A stretch of 20,943 bases of DNA from CAZTVF01 sp964616985 (GTDB lineage: Bacteria; Planctomycetota; Phycisphaerae; SM23-33). The notes below the pieces were generated by a model. It made no database searches. It was not told the DNA's origin and was given only the letters and a program-made list of their open reading frames with translations. The position numbers and the translations under genes were made by a program. Positions 7,926 to 16,003 of the stretch are shown piece after piece; within the stretch, counting starts at the first letter, position 1, and each line of letters opens with the position of its first letter. The stretch covers positions 1-20,943 of the forward strand of contig CAZTVF010000096.1 of assembly GCA_964616985.1 (NCBI GenBank), given 5' to 3'.

Positions 7926-9002
7926 ATGATGACCTATCTGGAACAGATGAAGGCCTTCTGGGGCGGCAAGTGCGTCCTGGTGACCGGGCATACGGGCTTC
8001 AAGGGCTCGTGGCTGAGCCTTTGGCTGCGCGAACTGGGGGCCAGCGTCGTGGGTTATGCCCTGGCCCCGCCGACGCAGCCCAGCCTCTTCGACGCCGCCC
8101 ACGTGGGCGAGGGGCTCGTCAGCGTGCAGGCCGATGTCCGCGACCTGGAGGCCCTGCTGGAGATCATGCGGGCGTACCGGCCGGTCGTGGTGTTCCACCT
8201 GGCGGCCCAGTCGCTGGTCCGCGTCTCCTATCGCAGCCCCGTCGAGACCTACGCCACCAACGTCCTGGGCACGGTGAACGTGCTGGAGGCCGTGCGGCAG
8301 GCGGGCGGCGTGCGGGCGGTGGTGAACGTCACCAGCGACAAGTGCTACGAGAACAACGACCTGGTCCGCAGCTGCCGCGAGGTCGACGCCATGGGCGGCT
8401 ACGACCCCTACAGCAGTTCCAAGGGGTGCGCTGAACTGGTCACCGCCGCCTACCGGCGGTCGTTCTTCGCCGAGGGCACGGGCACGGCCGTGGCCTCGGC
8501 CCGGGCGGGCAACGTGATCGGCGGGGGCGACTGGGCCGTCGACCGGCTCGCGCCCGACTGCATCCGCGCGATCGAATGCGGGCGGGCGGTGGTGGTTCGA
8601 AACCCGCTGGCGGTGCGGCCGTGGCAGCACGTGCTGGAGCCGCTGGGCGGCTACCTGCTGTTGGCGCAGAAGCTGTTCGCGGGCGGGGCGGACTTCGCCG
8701 AGGGGTGGAATTTCGGCCCCCTCGAGCGCGACGCCCTGCCGGTGAGCGAGATTGCCACGCGGCTGACGGCCCTGTGGGGCGACGGCGCGCGGTGGGAAGT
8801 GGATGGCGGCCTGCACCCGCACGAGGCGTCGTACCTGCGGCTGGACTGCAGCAAGTCGCACGAGCGGCTGGGGTGGTCGCCGCGGCTGGACGTGCAGCGG
8901 GCGCTGGAGTGGGTGGTGGACTGGCACAAGCGGTTCCGCAACGGGCAGGATGCCCGCGAGTTGTGCCTGAGGCAGATTCGCAAGTACGCCGAGATGGCGT
9001 GA
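7926..9002 (+). CDS. rfbG: CDP-glucose 4,6-dehydratase
   Basis: A 358-residue extended short-chain dehydrogenase/reductase. It should convert CDP-D-glucose to CDP-4-keto-6-deoxy-D-glucose using bound NAD. The nucleotide-binding motif is GHTGFKGSW, followed by NVTSDKCYEN, the catalytic YDPYSSSK and SARAGNVIGGGDWA. These are hallmarks of the CDP-glucose subgroup rather than the dTDP-glucose one (RmlB). The N-terminus MKAFWGGKCVLVTGHTG also fits RfbG. ATG at 7926 is preferred over an in-frame TTG at 7896 because it sits just upstream of the family start and is preceded by GGGGCGGG. The partner cytidylyltransferase is in the window on the opposite strand at 16408-17175. The 3' end lies inside the first copy of a direct repeat (8994-9021). 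Confidence 0.93.
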   Translation: MMTYLEQMKAFWGGKCVLVTGHTGFKGSWLSLWLRELGASVVGYALAPPTQPSLFDAAHVGEGLVSVQADVRDLEALLEIMRAYRPVVVFHLAAQSLVRVSYRSPVETYATNVLGTVNVLEAVRQAGGVRAVVNVTSDKCYENNDLVRSCREVDAMGGYDPYSSSKGCAELVTAAYRRSFFAEGTGTAVASARAGNVIGGGDWAVDRLAPDCIRAIECGRAVVVRNPLAVRPWQHVLEPLGGYLLLAQKLFAGGADFAEGWNFGPLERDALPVSEIATRLTALWGDGARWEVDGGLHPHEASYLRLDCSKSHERLGWSPRLDVQRALEWVVDWHKRFRNGQDARELCLRQIRKYAEMA

Positions 9003-9095
9003 CGCCTGGCGGCGGCCTGGGCTTGCCTGGCGGAAGCAGGAAGGCCGCCCCCGACATAATGGCGTGACGCCTGGCGGCGGCCTGGGAAGGCCGCC
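8994..9095. repeat. Duplicated 28-bp direct repeat with two GC-rich hairpins
   Basis: The same 28 bases occur at 8994-9021 and 9059-9086, a 65-bp period. Copy one includes the last codons and stop of rfbG. Each copy contains GGCGGCCT, and each is followed by its inverted partner AGGCCGCC. In copy one these are at 9011-9018 and 9042-9049 with a 23-nt loop. In copy two they are at 9076-9083 and 9088-9095 with a GGGA loop, giving a stable 8-bp stem. No T run follows, so this is not a classical terminator. A REP-like intercistronic element or a tandem duplication fits. Confidence 0.8.
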
Positions 9096-9126
9096 ACCCA
9101 AGGTTCGAAAAAGGAGACGTTTGAGA

Positions 9127-10359
9127 ATGGCTGAACCAGTCTGTCGATTCTGCGGCGAGGCGCTGACGGAGACCTTCGTGGACCTGGGCATGTCGCCCCC
9201 GTCCAACAGCTTCCTCCGCGCCGAGGACCTGGGCAAGATGGAGCGCTTCTACCCGCTTCACGTCCACACGTGCAGCCGCTGCCTGCTGGTGCAGCTGCAG
9301 GAATTCGAGACCCCCGAGCAGATCTTCAGCGAGTACGCCTACTTCTCGTCCTGTTCGGAGGGCTGGCTGCAGCACTCGCGCGTCTACGTGGAGACGATGA
9401 TCAAGCGGTTCGACCTGACCGGCGGCTCCAGCGTCATCGAGCTGGCCAGCAACGACGGCTACCTGCTGCAATACTTCAAGGCCAAGGGCATTCCCGTGCT
9501 GGGCATCGAGCCGGCGAAGAACGTCGCCCAGATGGCCATCGACAAGGGCATCCCCACCGAGACGGTCTTCTTCGGCGTCAAGACGGCCAGGGACCTCGTC
9601 GCACGCGGCAAGCGGGCCGACCTGCTGGTCGGCAACAACGTGCTCGCCCACGTGCCGGACCTCAATGACTTCGTCGAGGGCATGCGGATCCTGCTGGCCG
9701 ACAAGGGCCTGTTCACGATGGAGTTCCCGCACCTGCTGCGGATGATGCAGCAGACGCAGTTCGACACGATCTACCACGAGCACTTCTCGTACTATTCCTT
9801 CGGCACGGTGCAGAAGATTTTCGCCGCGCACGGCCTGCAGCTGTTCGATGTGGAAGAGCTGCCCACGCACGGCGGGTCGCTGCGGATCTACGGCTGCCAC
9901 GACGGTTCCCGCCGGCCCCCGACGCCGCGGGTGGCGGCCCTGCTGGAGCTGGAGCGGGCCCAGGGGCTCGACCGCCTCGAGACCTATCGCACCTTCGCCC
10001 CCAAGGTCCAGAAGATCAAGCACGACCTGCTGGAGTTCCTGATCCAGGCGAAGCGCGAGGGCAAGCGGATCGCCGGCTACGGCGCCCCGGCCAAGGGAAA
10101 CACGCTGCTGAACTATTGCGGCATCCGCACGGACTTCATCGACTTCACCGTCGACCGCAACGTCTACAAGCAGGGGCGGTACCTGCCGGGCGTGGGCATC
10201 CCGATCCACCCCGTAGAGAAGATCGCCCAGGAGCGGCCGGACTATGTTATGGTCCTGCCGTGGAACATCAAGGAAGAGATCATGCAGCAGATGGCCGGCA
10301 TCCGCGCGTGGGGCGGCCGGTTCGTCGTGCCGATCCCGGAACTGGAGATCATCCGTTGA
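9127..10359 (+). CDS. NDP-sugar C-methyltransferase (TylC3/TcaB9-like)
   Basis: A 410-residue protein with the full three-part layout of SAM-dependent sugar C-methyltransferases. The N-terminal zinc-binding domain has CRFC and CSRC plus nearby ligands. The SAM domain has SSVIELASNDGYLLQYF, then GNNVLAHVPDL. The C-terminal Rossmann-like domain has RIAGYGAPAKGNTLLNY. The signature YHEHFSYYS starts at Tyr216, and Glu218 and His219 match the residues shown to matter in TcaB9. The family adds a methyl group to C-3 of 4-keto-6-deoxysugars. ATG at 9127 has AAGGAG ten bases upstream. An in-frame TTG at 9121 with closer spacing is an alternative start. Beside rfbG and an RmlC-like epimerase, it most likely acts on a CDP-4-keto-6-deoxyhexose. 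Confidence 0.92.
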   Translation: MAEPVCRFCGEALTETFVDLGMSPPSNSFLRAEDLGKMERFYPLHVHTCSRCLLVQLQEFETPEQIFSEYAYFSSCSEGWLQHSRVYVETMIKRFDLTGGSSVIELASNDGYLLQYFKAKGIPVLGIEPAKNVAQMAIDKGIPTETVFFGVKTARDLVARGKRADLLVGNNVLAHVPDLNDFVEGMRILLADKGLFTMEFPHLLRMMQQTQFDTIYHEHFSYYSFGTVQKIFAAHGLQLFDVEELPTHGGSLRIYGCHDGSRRPPTPRVAALLELERAQGLDRLETYRTFAPKVQKIKHDLLEFLIQAKREGKRIAGYGAPAKGNTLLNYCGIRTDFIDFTVDRNVYKQGRYLPGVGIPIHPVEKIAQERPDYVMVLPWNIKEEIMQQMAGIRAWGGRFVVPIPELEIIR

Positions 10360-10892
10360 TCTTCAGCGAGACGCAGATCGGCGGGACGTACGTGATCGAG
10401 CCCCAGCGGCTGGGCGACGAGCGGGGCTTTTTCGCGCGGACCTTCTGCATTGAGGAATTCACCGCCCGCGGGCTGGCTACCGCGTTCGTGCAGCAGAGCA
10501 TGTCGTTCAACGCCCGCAAGGGCACGCTGCGCGGGATGCACTACCAGGCCGACCCGCACGAGGAGATCAAGCTGGTCCGCTGCACGATGGGCGCGGTGCT
10601 GGACGTGATCCTGGACCTGCGGGAGTCGTCGCGGACGTTCAAGAAGTGGGTCGCCGTCGAACTCTCCGCCGCCAATCGCCGCACGCTGTACATCCCCCAG
10701 GGCGTCGCACATGGCTTCGTGACGCTGGCCGACGAGTCGGAACTGTTCTACCAGATGACCGAGCCCTACCACGCCGACCTCGCACGCGGCGTGCGCTGGA
10801 ACGACCCCGCCTTCGGCATCGACTGGCCGGTGTCCGAGCCGATCCTCTCGCCGCGCGACCGGGCCTTCGCCGACTTCCAGGGGAGGGCGTGA
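10356..10892 (+). CDS. RmlC-type NDP-4-keto-6-deoxysugar 3,5- (or 3- or 5-) epimerase
   Basis: A 178-residue cupin, standard length for dTDP-4-dehydrorhamnose 3,5-epimerase relatives. Motifs are LGDERGFFARTF, TLRGMHYQ (catalytic His62), LYIPQGVAHGF and LFYQMTEPYH (Tyr132 at the family acid position), ending GVRWNDPAFGIDWP. The start is a TTG overlapping the preceding stop as TTGA, with CTGGAG about 8 nt upstream. No rmlA, rmlB or rmlD is nearby. The neighbours make and methylate a CDP-4-keto-6-deoxysugar, so this copy probably epimerises that product rather than making dTDP-rhamnose. Whether it works at C-3, C-5 or both cannot be told from sequence, so I give no rmlC symbol. Confidence 0.88.
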   Translation: MIFSETQIGGTYVIEPQRLGDERGFFARTFCIEEFTARGLATAFVQQSMSFNARKGTLRGMHYQADPHEEIKLVRCTMGAVLDVILDLRESSRTFKKWVAVELSAANRRTLYIPQGVAHGFVTLADESELFYQMTEPYHADLARGVRWNDPAFGIDWPVSEPILSPRDRAFADFQGRA

Positions 10893-10894
10893 GC

Positions 10895-11683
10895 ATGGCC
10901 GACGCGATACAACCCGTCCGCAACATCGGCCTTGCCGCCACGGGCATGGTGGGCCTGGAGGTGGCGAGGTTCATGGCCGAGTCGGGCGTGCGCCCCGCCT
11001 TCATTGCCTACGACCCCCAGGCCGACCCCGCCCTCAACCGCCGCATGATCGACGCGTGCGGCCTGGACAGTTCGCTCGTCTTTCCGGCCGGGCAGCTGAA
11101 GAATCCATCCGTGCTGGAGCGCCTGCAGGGCCTGGGGCTGGACCTGGTCGTTCTGGCGTGGTGGCCGCACATCATCAAGCAGCCGCTGATCTCGCTGCCG
11201 CGCCTGGGGTGCCTGAATTTCCACCCCAGCCTGCTGCCGCGCAACCGCGGCAAGCATTACAATTTCTGGTCGCTGGTGGAGGAGTCGCCCTTCGGCGTGA
11301 CGCTGCATTTCGTCACCGAGGGCGTCGACGACGGCGACATCGCCTTCCAGGCCGCCATCGCCACGACCTGGGAGGACACGGGCAAGACGCTCTACCTCAA
11401 GGCGCAGGAGGAGATCGTCGCCCTGTTCAAGCGAAGCTTCCCCCAGATATTGACGGGGGACATTCCCCGCGTCGAGCAGCAGCTGTGGCAGGGGAGCTTC
11501 CACAAGGCCGCCGAACTGGAGGCGGCGTCGCAGATCGACCTGGACCGCAAGTACACCGCGCGGGAACTGCTGAACCTGCTGCGAGCCCGCACGTTCCTGC
11601 CGCACCCCGCGGCGTGGTTCGTCGAGGGCGGGCAGAAATACGAAGTTCGCGTGCAGATCAACCGGCTGGATGCCAAAGGATGA
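10895..11683 (+). CDS. Sugar N-formyltransferase (Formyl_trans_N family)
   Basis: A 262-residue protein with a methionyl-tRNA-formyltransferase-type catalytic domain. The triad is present: Asn108 and His110 in CLNFHPSLLPRNRG, and Asp145 in TLHFVTEGVDDGDI. The protein is shorter than Fmt and lacks its tRNA-binding C-terminal domain. It sits in a sugar cluster beside a DegT aminotransferase. That points to transfer of formyl from N10-formyltetrahydrofolate to the amino group of a nucleotide-linked 3- or 4-amino-6-deoxysugar, as in VioF- and QdtF-like enzymes. The start at ATG 10895 follows GGGGAGG by about nine bases and lies 2 nt after the epimerase stop. Formyl transfer is well supported and the exact amino sugar is inferred. 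Confidence 0.85.
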   Translation: MADAIQPVRNIGLAATGMVGLEVARFMAESGVRPAFIAYDPQADPALNRRMIDACGLDSSLVFPAGQLKNPSVLERLQGLGLDLVVLAWWPHIIKQPLISLPRLGCLNFHPSLLPRNRGKHYNFWSLVEESPFGVTLHFVTEGVDDGDIAFQAAIATTWEDTGKTLYLKAQEEIVALFKRSFPQILTGDIPRVEQQLWQGSFHKAAELEAASQIDLDRKYTARELLNLLRARTFLPHPAAWFVEGGQKYEVRVQINRLDAKG

Positions 11684-11685
11684 CC

Positions 11686-12414
11686 ATGGACACGTTCGAG
11701 CAGGACAATCGCCGCCGCATCGCCCAGATGGGCCAGGACCAGCCGCTTCAGGACGCCACGCGAACGTGGTTCCAGGCCGCGTCGAAGCAGGAGTATTCGT
11801 ATCACTTCACGTGGATGGGTCGCCCGATCATCCAGTTCCCCCAGGACATCGTGGCGATGCAGGAACTGGTGTGGAAGGTGCAGCCGGACCTGATCGTCGA
11901 GACGGGCATCGCCCGCGGCGGCTCGCTGATCTTCTACGCCTCGATGCTGGAGCTGCTGGGCGGCAACGGCCACGTGCTGGGGCTGGACATCGACATCCGC
12001 CCGCACAACCGCGCCGAGATCGAGAAGCACCCGATGTTCAATCGGATCACGATGATCCAGGGCTCGTCGATCGACGAGGGCGTCGCCGCGCAGGTCTTCG
12101 ACTTCGCCGCCCGCTACCAGCGCGTCATGCTCGTGCTGGACAGCAACCACACGCACGACCACGTGCTGCGCGAGCTGCAGCTGTACTCGCCGCTGGTCAA
12201 GGCGGGCAGCTACGCGGTGGTGTTCGACACGGTCATCGAGGACATGCCGCGCGAGTTCGTCAAGGACCGCCCCTGGAGCGTGGGCAATAACCCCATGACG
12301 GCCGTGAAGGAGTTCCTCAAGACCAGCGGCCGCTTCGAGATCGACGTGGAGATCCAGAACAAGCTGCTGATCACGGTGGCGCCCAACGGCTACCTCAAGT
12401 GCATCAAGGACTAG
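11686..12414 (+). CDS. CmcI-type (cephalosporin hydroxylase family) methyltransferase, probable sugar O-methyltransferase
   Basis: A 242-residue protein of the CmcI family, whose members are class I SAM methyltransferases despite the hydroxylase name. Some methylate rhamnosyl groups. Visible motifs are YSYHFTWMGRPIIQFPQD, LIVETGIARGGSLIFYASML (SAM loop), VLGLDIDIR, and VMLVLDSNHTHDHVLREL carrying the metal-binding Asp and His region. ATG at 11686 is chosen because AAGGA ends five bases before it. An in-frame ATG at 11680 overlapping the previous stop is possible. Its place between the formyltransferase and the aminotransferase suggests O-methylation of the same sugar or of the finished glycan. 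The methyl position is unknown. Confidence 0.87.
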   Translation: MDTFEQDNRRRIAQMGQDQPLQDATRTWFQAASKQEYSYHFTWMGRPIIQFPQDIVAMQELVWKVQPDLIVETGIARGGSLIFYASMLELLGGNGHVLGLDIDIRPHNRAEIEKHPMFNRITMIQGSSIDEGVAAQVFDFAARYQRVMLVLDSNHTHDHVLRELQLYSPLVKAGSYAVVFDTVIEDMPREFVKDRPWSVGNNPMTAVKEFLKTSGRFEIDVEIQNKLLITVAPNGYLKCIKD

Positions 12415-12419
12415 TTGCC

Positions 12420-13544
12420 ATGGAACGCATACGAGTCTCCGGGCCGTGGATCACGCAGAAGGAAGTGGACTACGTCGCCGACGCGGCCCGCAACGCGTGG
12501 TACGCCAACGCGAACATGTATCACGACCGCTTTGAGAAGGCCTTCGCCGAATTCACCGGCGCGCGGTACGCGATGGCGCTGCCCTCGTGCACGTCGGCGA
12601 TCCACCTGGCGCTGGCCGCCCTGGGCGTGGGCCAGGGCGACGAGGTGATCGTGCCCGACATCACGTGGATCGCCACGGCCGCCCCGATCGATTATGTCGG
12701 GGCCACGCCCATCTTCGCCGACGTCGACGAGAACAGCTGGTGCCTCTCGGCCGAGTCGTTCGAGCGATGCATCTCGCCGCGCACCAAGGCCGTCATCCCC
12801 GTCGATCTCTACGGCGGCCTGCCGGACATGGACGCGATCCAGGCCATCGCCGACAAGCACGACATCGCGGTGATCGAGGATGCGGCCGAGGCCCTGGGCT
12901 CCCGGTACCGCGGCCGCCGCGCGGGCAGCTTCGGCGCCGCGGGCGTCTTCAGCTTTCACGGCAGCAAGACCCTCACTACCGGCGAGGGCGGCATGCTCGT
13001 CACCGATCGCAAGGACCTGTACGACCAGGCGGCGTTCCTCCGCGACCACGGCCGCAAGCCCGGCGACCGCATGTTCTGGAACAGCGAGGTGGCGTACAAG
13101 TACAAGATGTCCAGCATGCAGGCGGCGCTGGGGCTGGCCCAGCTCGAGCGCGTGGAAGAGCTTCTCGCCCGCAAGCGCCAGATATTCGACTGGTACGCCC
13201 GCCAGCTCGGCCACGCAGGCCTGAGGCTCAACGCCGAGCCCGACGGCGTGTGGAACACGTATTGGATGGTCACCGTCCTGGTCTCGCCGCAGTACGGCAT
13301 GGACAAGGAAAAGCTCATGGCCGAGATGTCGAAGCGAAACATCGACTGCCGGCCTTTCTTCTACCCGCTGAGCTCGTTGCCGGCCTACGAGGCGCTGCCG
13401 CAGACGCACGTGGCCCAGCGTGAAAACAAGGTCAGCTACCGCCTGAGCCCGTATGGCATGAACCTGCCCTGCGGGCTGAACATCACCGAGTCCGACGTCG
13501 CGTACGTCTGCAAGGCGCTGCGCGAGGTGCTGGGCATCGCCTGA
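12420..13544 (+). CDS. DegT/DnrJ/EryC1-family PLP sugar aminotransferase
   Basis: A 374-residue aminotransferase of the sugar aminotransferase family. The PLP-binding Lys is Lys183 in SFHGSKTLTTGEGG. Asp154 in VIEDAAEALGSRY pairs with the pyridine nitrogen, and LPSCTSAIHLAL forms the phosphate-binding loop. IPVDLYGGLPDM and KYKMSSMQAALGLAQLE resemble the perosamine synthase / 4-keto-6-deoxysugar aminotransferase branch, which uses glutamate to convert a 4-keto to a 4-amino group. ATG at 12420 follows AAGGA by about nine bases and lies 5 nt after the previous stop. With the formyltransferase two genes upstream it gives a 4-formamido sugar route. The donor could be the CDP-4-keto sugar made here or a GDP sugar made elsewhere. 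No GDP-mannose dehydratase is in the window. Confidence 0.9.
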   Translation: MERIRVSGPWITQKEVDYVADAARNAWYANANMYHDRFEKAFAEFTGARYAMALPSCTSAIHLALAALGVGQGDEVIVPDITWIATAAPIDYVGATPIFADVDENSWCLSAESFERCISPRTKAVIPVDLYGGLPDMDAIQAIADKHDIAVIEDAAEALGSRYRGRRAGSFGAAGVFSFHGSKTLTTGEGGMLVTDRKDLYDQAAFLRDHGRKPGDRMFWNSEVAYKYKMSSMQAALGLAQLERVEELLARKRQIFDWYARQLGHAGLRLNAEPDGVWNTYWMVTVLVSPQYGMDKEKLMAEMSKRNIDCRPFFYPLSSLPAYEALPQTHVAQRENKVSYRLSPYGMNLPCGLNITESDVAYVCKALREVLGIA

Positions 13545-13574
13545 CCGGCCGCACGACCGCATGGCTGACTCACG

Positions 13575-14477
13575 ATGACTGATCCACAAACGACACCGCT
13601 CGTATCGATTGGCCTGGCCGTGTACAACGGCGAACGCTACCTCCGCCAGACCATGGATTCGCTCCTGGCACAGGATCACCACCACCTCGAGATCATCGTC
13701 AGCGACAACGCATCCACCGACAGCACGGCCGCAATCGCCCGCGAATATGCCGCCCGCGACGGCCGCGTGCGATACCACTGCAATCCGCGGAACCTCGGGG
13801 GCGTGGGCAATTTCAAGCAGGTGCGTCGCCTGGCCGCGGGCAGGTACTTCATGTGGGCCAGCTGCCACGACCTCTGGGCGCCGGATTTCCTCTCCCGCTG
13901 CGTTGCGGTGATGGAGGCCGACCCCTCCGTCGTGCTGTGCTACCCGTTCGCCGCGATCATCGACGCCGCCGACAAGCCGATCTCGCACCTTTCCGACCGC
14001 CTCGACACCCGCGGCCTGGGCCAGGCCCGCCGCTATCTCCGCGTGATCTGGCGGCACACGTCGTACATCATCTACGGCCTGCACCGCACCGACGCCATCC
14101 GCCAGGTGCCGTTCCGCATGTCGCTGGGCCCGGACAACCTCACGCTGGCTGAGATGTCCCTCCGCGGCGCCTTCGCCTGCGTCCCGCAGGAGCTGTTCTC
14201 CATGCGGCGGCTGGGCGACTTCGGCGACTGGCACTCGTACTTCCGCAAGCTCAACCTGGCCCTGACGCCCGCGCGGGGGCCGGTGCTGGTGGGGCGCTTC
14301 ATCCGCCACCATCTTCACATCCTGCGGCGGCTGGTCGCAGGCCGGCGGCAGCGGGTGCTGCTGGGCGCGCTGACGGTCGTGCTGTTGCCGCTGCGATGCT
14401 GGCTGGTCTTCGCCGCCATCGTTTGCGAAGGGGCCTTGCCGCGGTTCACCGCCTGGCTGCGGCGGAGGCCCGCATGA
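13575..14477 (+). CDS. Family 2 glycosyltransferase
   Basis: A 300-residue GT-A enzyme beginning PLVSIGLAVYNGERYLRQTMDSLLAQ with IIVSDNASTDSTAAIAREYA, followed by NLGGVGNFKQVRRLAAGRYFMWASCHDLWAPDFL. In close relatives the last segment is typically an acidic HDD-type metal site. Here only CHD remains. A C-terminal hydrophobic stretch (about 264-288) may be a membrane anchor. The start at ATG 13575 has no clear ribosome binding site and lies 30 nt after the aminotransferase stop. The stop overlaps the flippase ATG (ATGA), so the pair is coupled. It likely adds one sugar of the repeat unit. Donor and linkage are unknown. Confidence 0.87.
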   Translation: MTDPQTTPLVSIGLAVYNGERYLRQTMDSLLAQDHHHLEIIVSDNASTDSTAAIAREYAARDGRVRYHCNPRNLGGVGNFKQVRRLAAGRYFMWASCHDLWAPDFLSRCVAVMEADPSVVLCYPFAAIIDAADKPISHLSDRLDTRGLGQARRYLRVIWRHTSYIIYGLHRTDAIRQVPFRMSLGPDNLTLAEMSLRGAFACVPQELFSMRRLGDFGDWHSYFRKLNLALTPARGPVLVGRFIRHHLHILRRLVAGRRQRVLLGALTVVLLPLRCWLVFAAIVCEGALPRFTAWLRRRPA

Positions 14478-16003
14478 GCAGCCCCGTCAAACGCCACCTC
14501 GCGGCCAATCTGGCCAGCAACGGCTGGACGATGCTCGTGGGCCTGGCGGCCGTGCCGTTCTACGTCCGCTTCATCGGGGCCGAGGGGTACGGCCTGTTCC
14601 TGCTGTACATGATGTTCCAGGGCCTGCTCTCGCCGCTGGACCTGGGCATGGGCCCCACGCTGAGCCGCGAACTGGCCCGCCTGTCGGCCGGCGAGGGCGG
14701 GGCGGCCACCATGCGCAACCTGCTGCGCACGACCGAGGCGCTGTATGGCCTGATCGCCCTGGGCGTGTTCGTCGCCCTGGCCGCCTCGTGCGGGCTGATC
14801 TCGCAGTGGATCCAGCCGCCCAAGACGCTCTCGCTGGGCGAGGTGCGCGTGGCCCTGGTGCTGATGGGCGCGACGCTGGCGGCGCAGCTGCCGCTGGTGC
14901 TGTATACGTCGGGGCTGATGGGCCTGGGGCGGCAGGTGTCGCTGGCGGCCTTGAACATGGCGATGTTCGCCGTGCGATTCGGCGGCGTGGTGGGGGCGTT
15001 GTGGCTGATCGAGCCTTCGGTGACGTGCTTTTTCGCCTGGCAGGCGGCGACGGCGGCGCTGCATTCGGCCCTGGCGGGCCTGCTGCTGTGGCGCAGCCTG
15101 CCCAAGGCCCAGGGGCGGGCGCGGTTCGACCTGGGCATGCTCAAGTCGCTCCGCTACTTCGCCGCCGGCAACATGGGCATCACGATCTCGGCCGTCGTCA
15201 TCAGCCAGGTCGACAAGGTCATCCTCAGCCGCATGCTGTCGCTGGAATGGTTCGGTTACTACGGCCTGGCCACCACCGCGGCGACGACGCTGCAGCGGCT
15301 GACGGCCCCGTTCTTCACGACGCTGTTCCCGCGATTCACCCAGCTGCTGACCAGCGGCGATGCGCAGCAGGTCTCGCTGCTGTATCACCGGTCGAACCAG
15401 GCGCTGGCCGCCCTGGTGCTGCCGGCGGCGGCGGTGCTGTGCGTCTTCTCCTACCCGATCCTGTGGCTGTGGACGCTGTGGTCGAACAATCCGCACGCAG
15501 CCGCCAATGCCGCGCCGCTGCTGTCGCTGCTGGTGATCGGCATGGCCGTCAACGGCCTGGCGACGGTGCCGTACTCACTGCAACTGGGCAGCGGGTGGAC
15601 GAAGCTGCCGCTGGGCGCCAACGTGCTGGCGGCCTTGGTGCTGGCGCCGTGCCTGGTGGTGATGACGGCGGTGTGGGGCGCTGCCGGCGCGGCGGCCGCG
15701 TGGACAATCCCCAACGTGATCGCCCTGGCGGTGAGCATTCCCCTGACGCACCGGCGGCTGCTGGGCGGCGAGGGGTCATGGAAGTTCCTCTATGACGCGG
15801 CCATGCCTCTCGTGGCCGGCGGGGCGGTGGCGGTGGCGGCGTGGCTGGTCATTCCGAGCGGATTGTCCGCCGGGGCGTCCGTGGCCTCGTTGGCGGGGGT
15901 GATGCTGCTGGCGTGGGCCGCGGCGTTCGCCGTCACGCCGGTGACGCGCGACTGGCTGGCGGCAAAGGTGCGGCGGCCAGGGAGTCACTCCGGCTGTCTT
16001 TAG
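14474..16003 (+). CDS. Wzx-type polysaccharide flippase (MOP superfamily)
   Basis: A 509-residue protein made almost wholly of membrane helices, 12-14 by eye. It starts HLAANLASNGWTMLVGLAAVPFYVRFIGAEGYGLFLL, the usual opening of polysaccharide biosynthesis / O-antigen flippases, and has the mid-protein FAAGNMGITISAVVISQVDKVIL, the second-half repeat start. It should move undecaprenyl-linked repeat units across the inner membrane. GGAGG lies five bases before the ATG. It is the last gene of the plus-strand run, and the inverted-repeat element follows. No clear Wzy is seen next to it. The family call is firm. The wzx symbol is withheld because the substrate is not known. Confidence 0.88.
   Translation: MSSPVKRHLAANLASNGWTMLVGLAAVPFYVRFIGAEGYGLFLLYMMFQGLLSPLDLGMGPTLSRELARLSAGEGGAATMRNLLRTTEALYGLIALGVFVALAASCGLISQWIQPPKTLSLGEVRVALVLMGATLAAQLPLVLYTSGLMGLGRQVSLAALNMAMFAVRFGGVVGALWLIEPSVTCFFAWQAATAALHSALAGLLLWRSLPKAQGRARFDLGMLKSLRYFAAGNMGITISAVVISQVDKVILSRMLSLEWFGYYGLATTAATTLQRLTAPFFTTLFPRFTQLLTSGDAQQVSLLYHRSNQALAALVLPAAAVLCVFSYPILWLWTLWSNNPHAAANAAPLLSLLVIGMAVNGLATVPYSLQLGSGWTKLPLGANVLAALVLAPCLVVMTAVWGAAGAAAAWTIPNVIALAVSIPLTHRRLLGGEGSWKFLYDAAMPLVAGGAVAVAAWLVIPSGLSAGASVASLAGVMLLAWAAAFAVTPVTRDWLAAKVRRPGSHSGCL

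Noticed and set aside
9064..9126. Extended start of the C-methyltransferase
   Set aside because: The extra residues translate the hairpin repeat. The family N-terminus begins near 9127 and a ribosome site lies just before it.
10356..10892. Assignment as rmlC of a dTDP-rhamnose pathway
   Set aside because: No rmlA, rmlB or rmlD is present, and the neighbours are CDP-glucose enzymes and a C-methyltransferase, so a different substrate is more likely.
12411..14318. 635-codon minus-strand open frame across the aminotransferase and GT2 genes
   Set aside because: It covers two well-supported plus-strand genes and their gap, has shadow-like composition and no recognisable domain.
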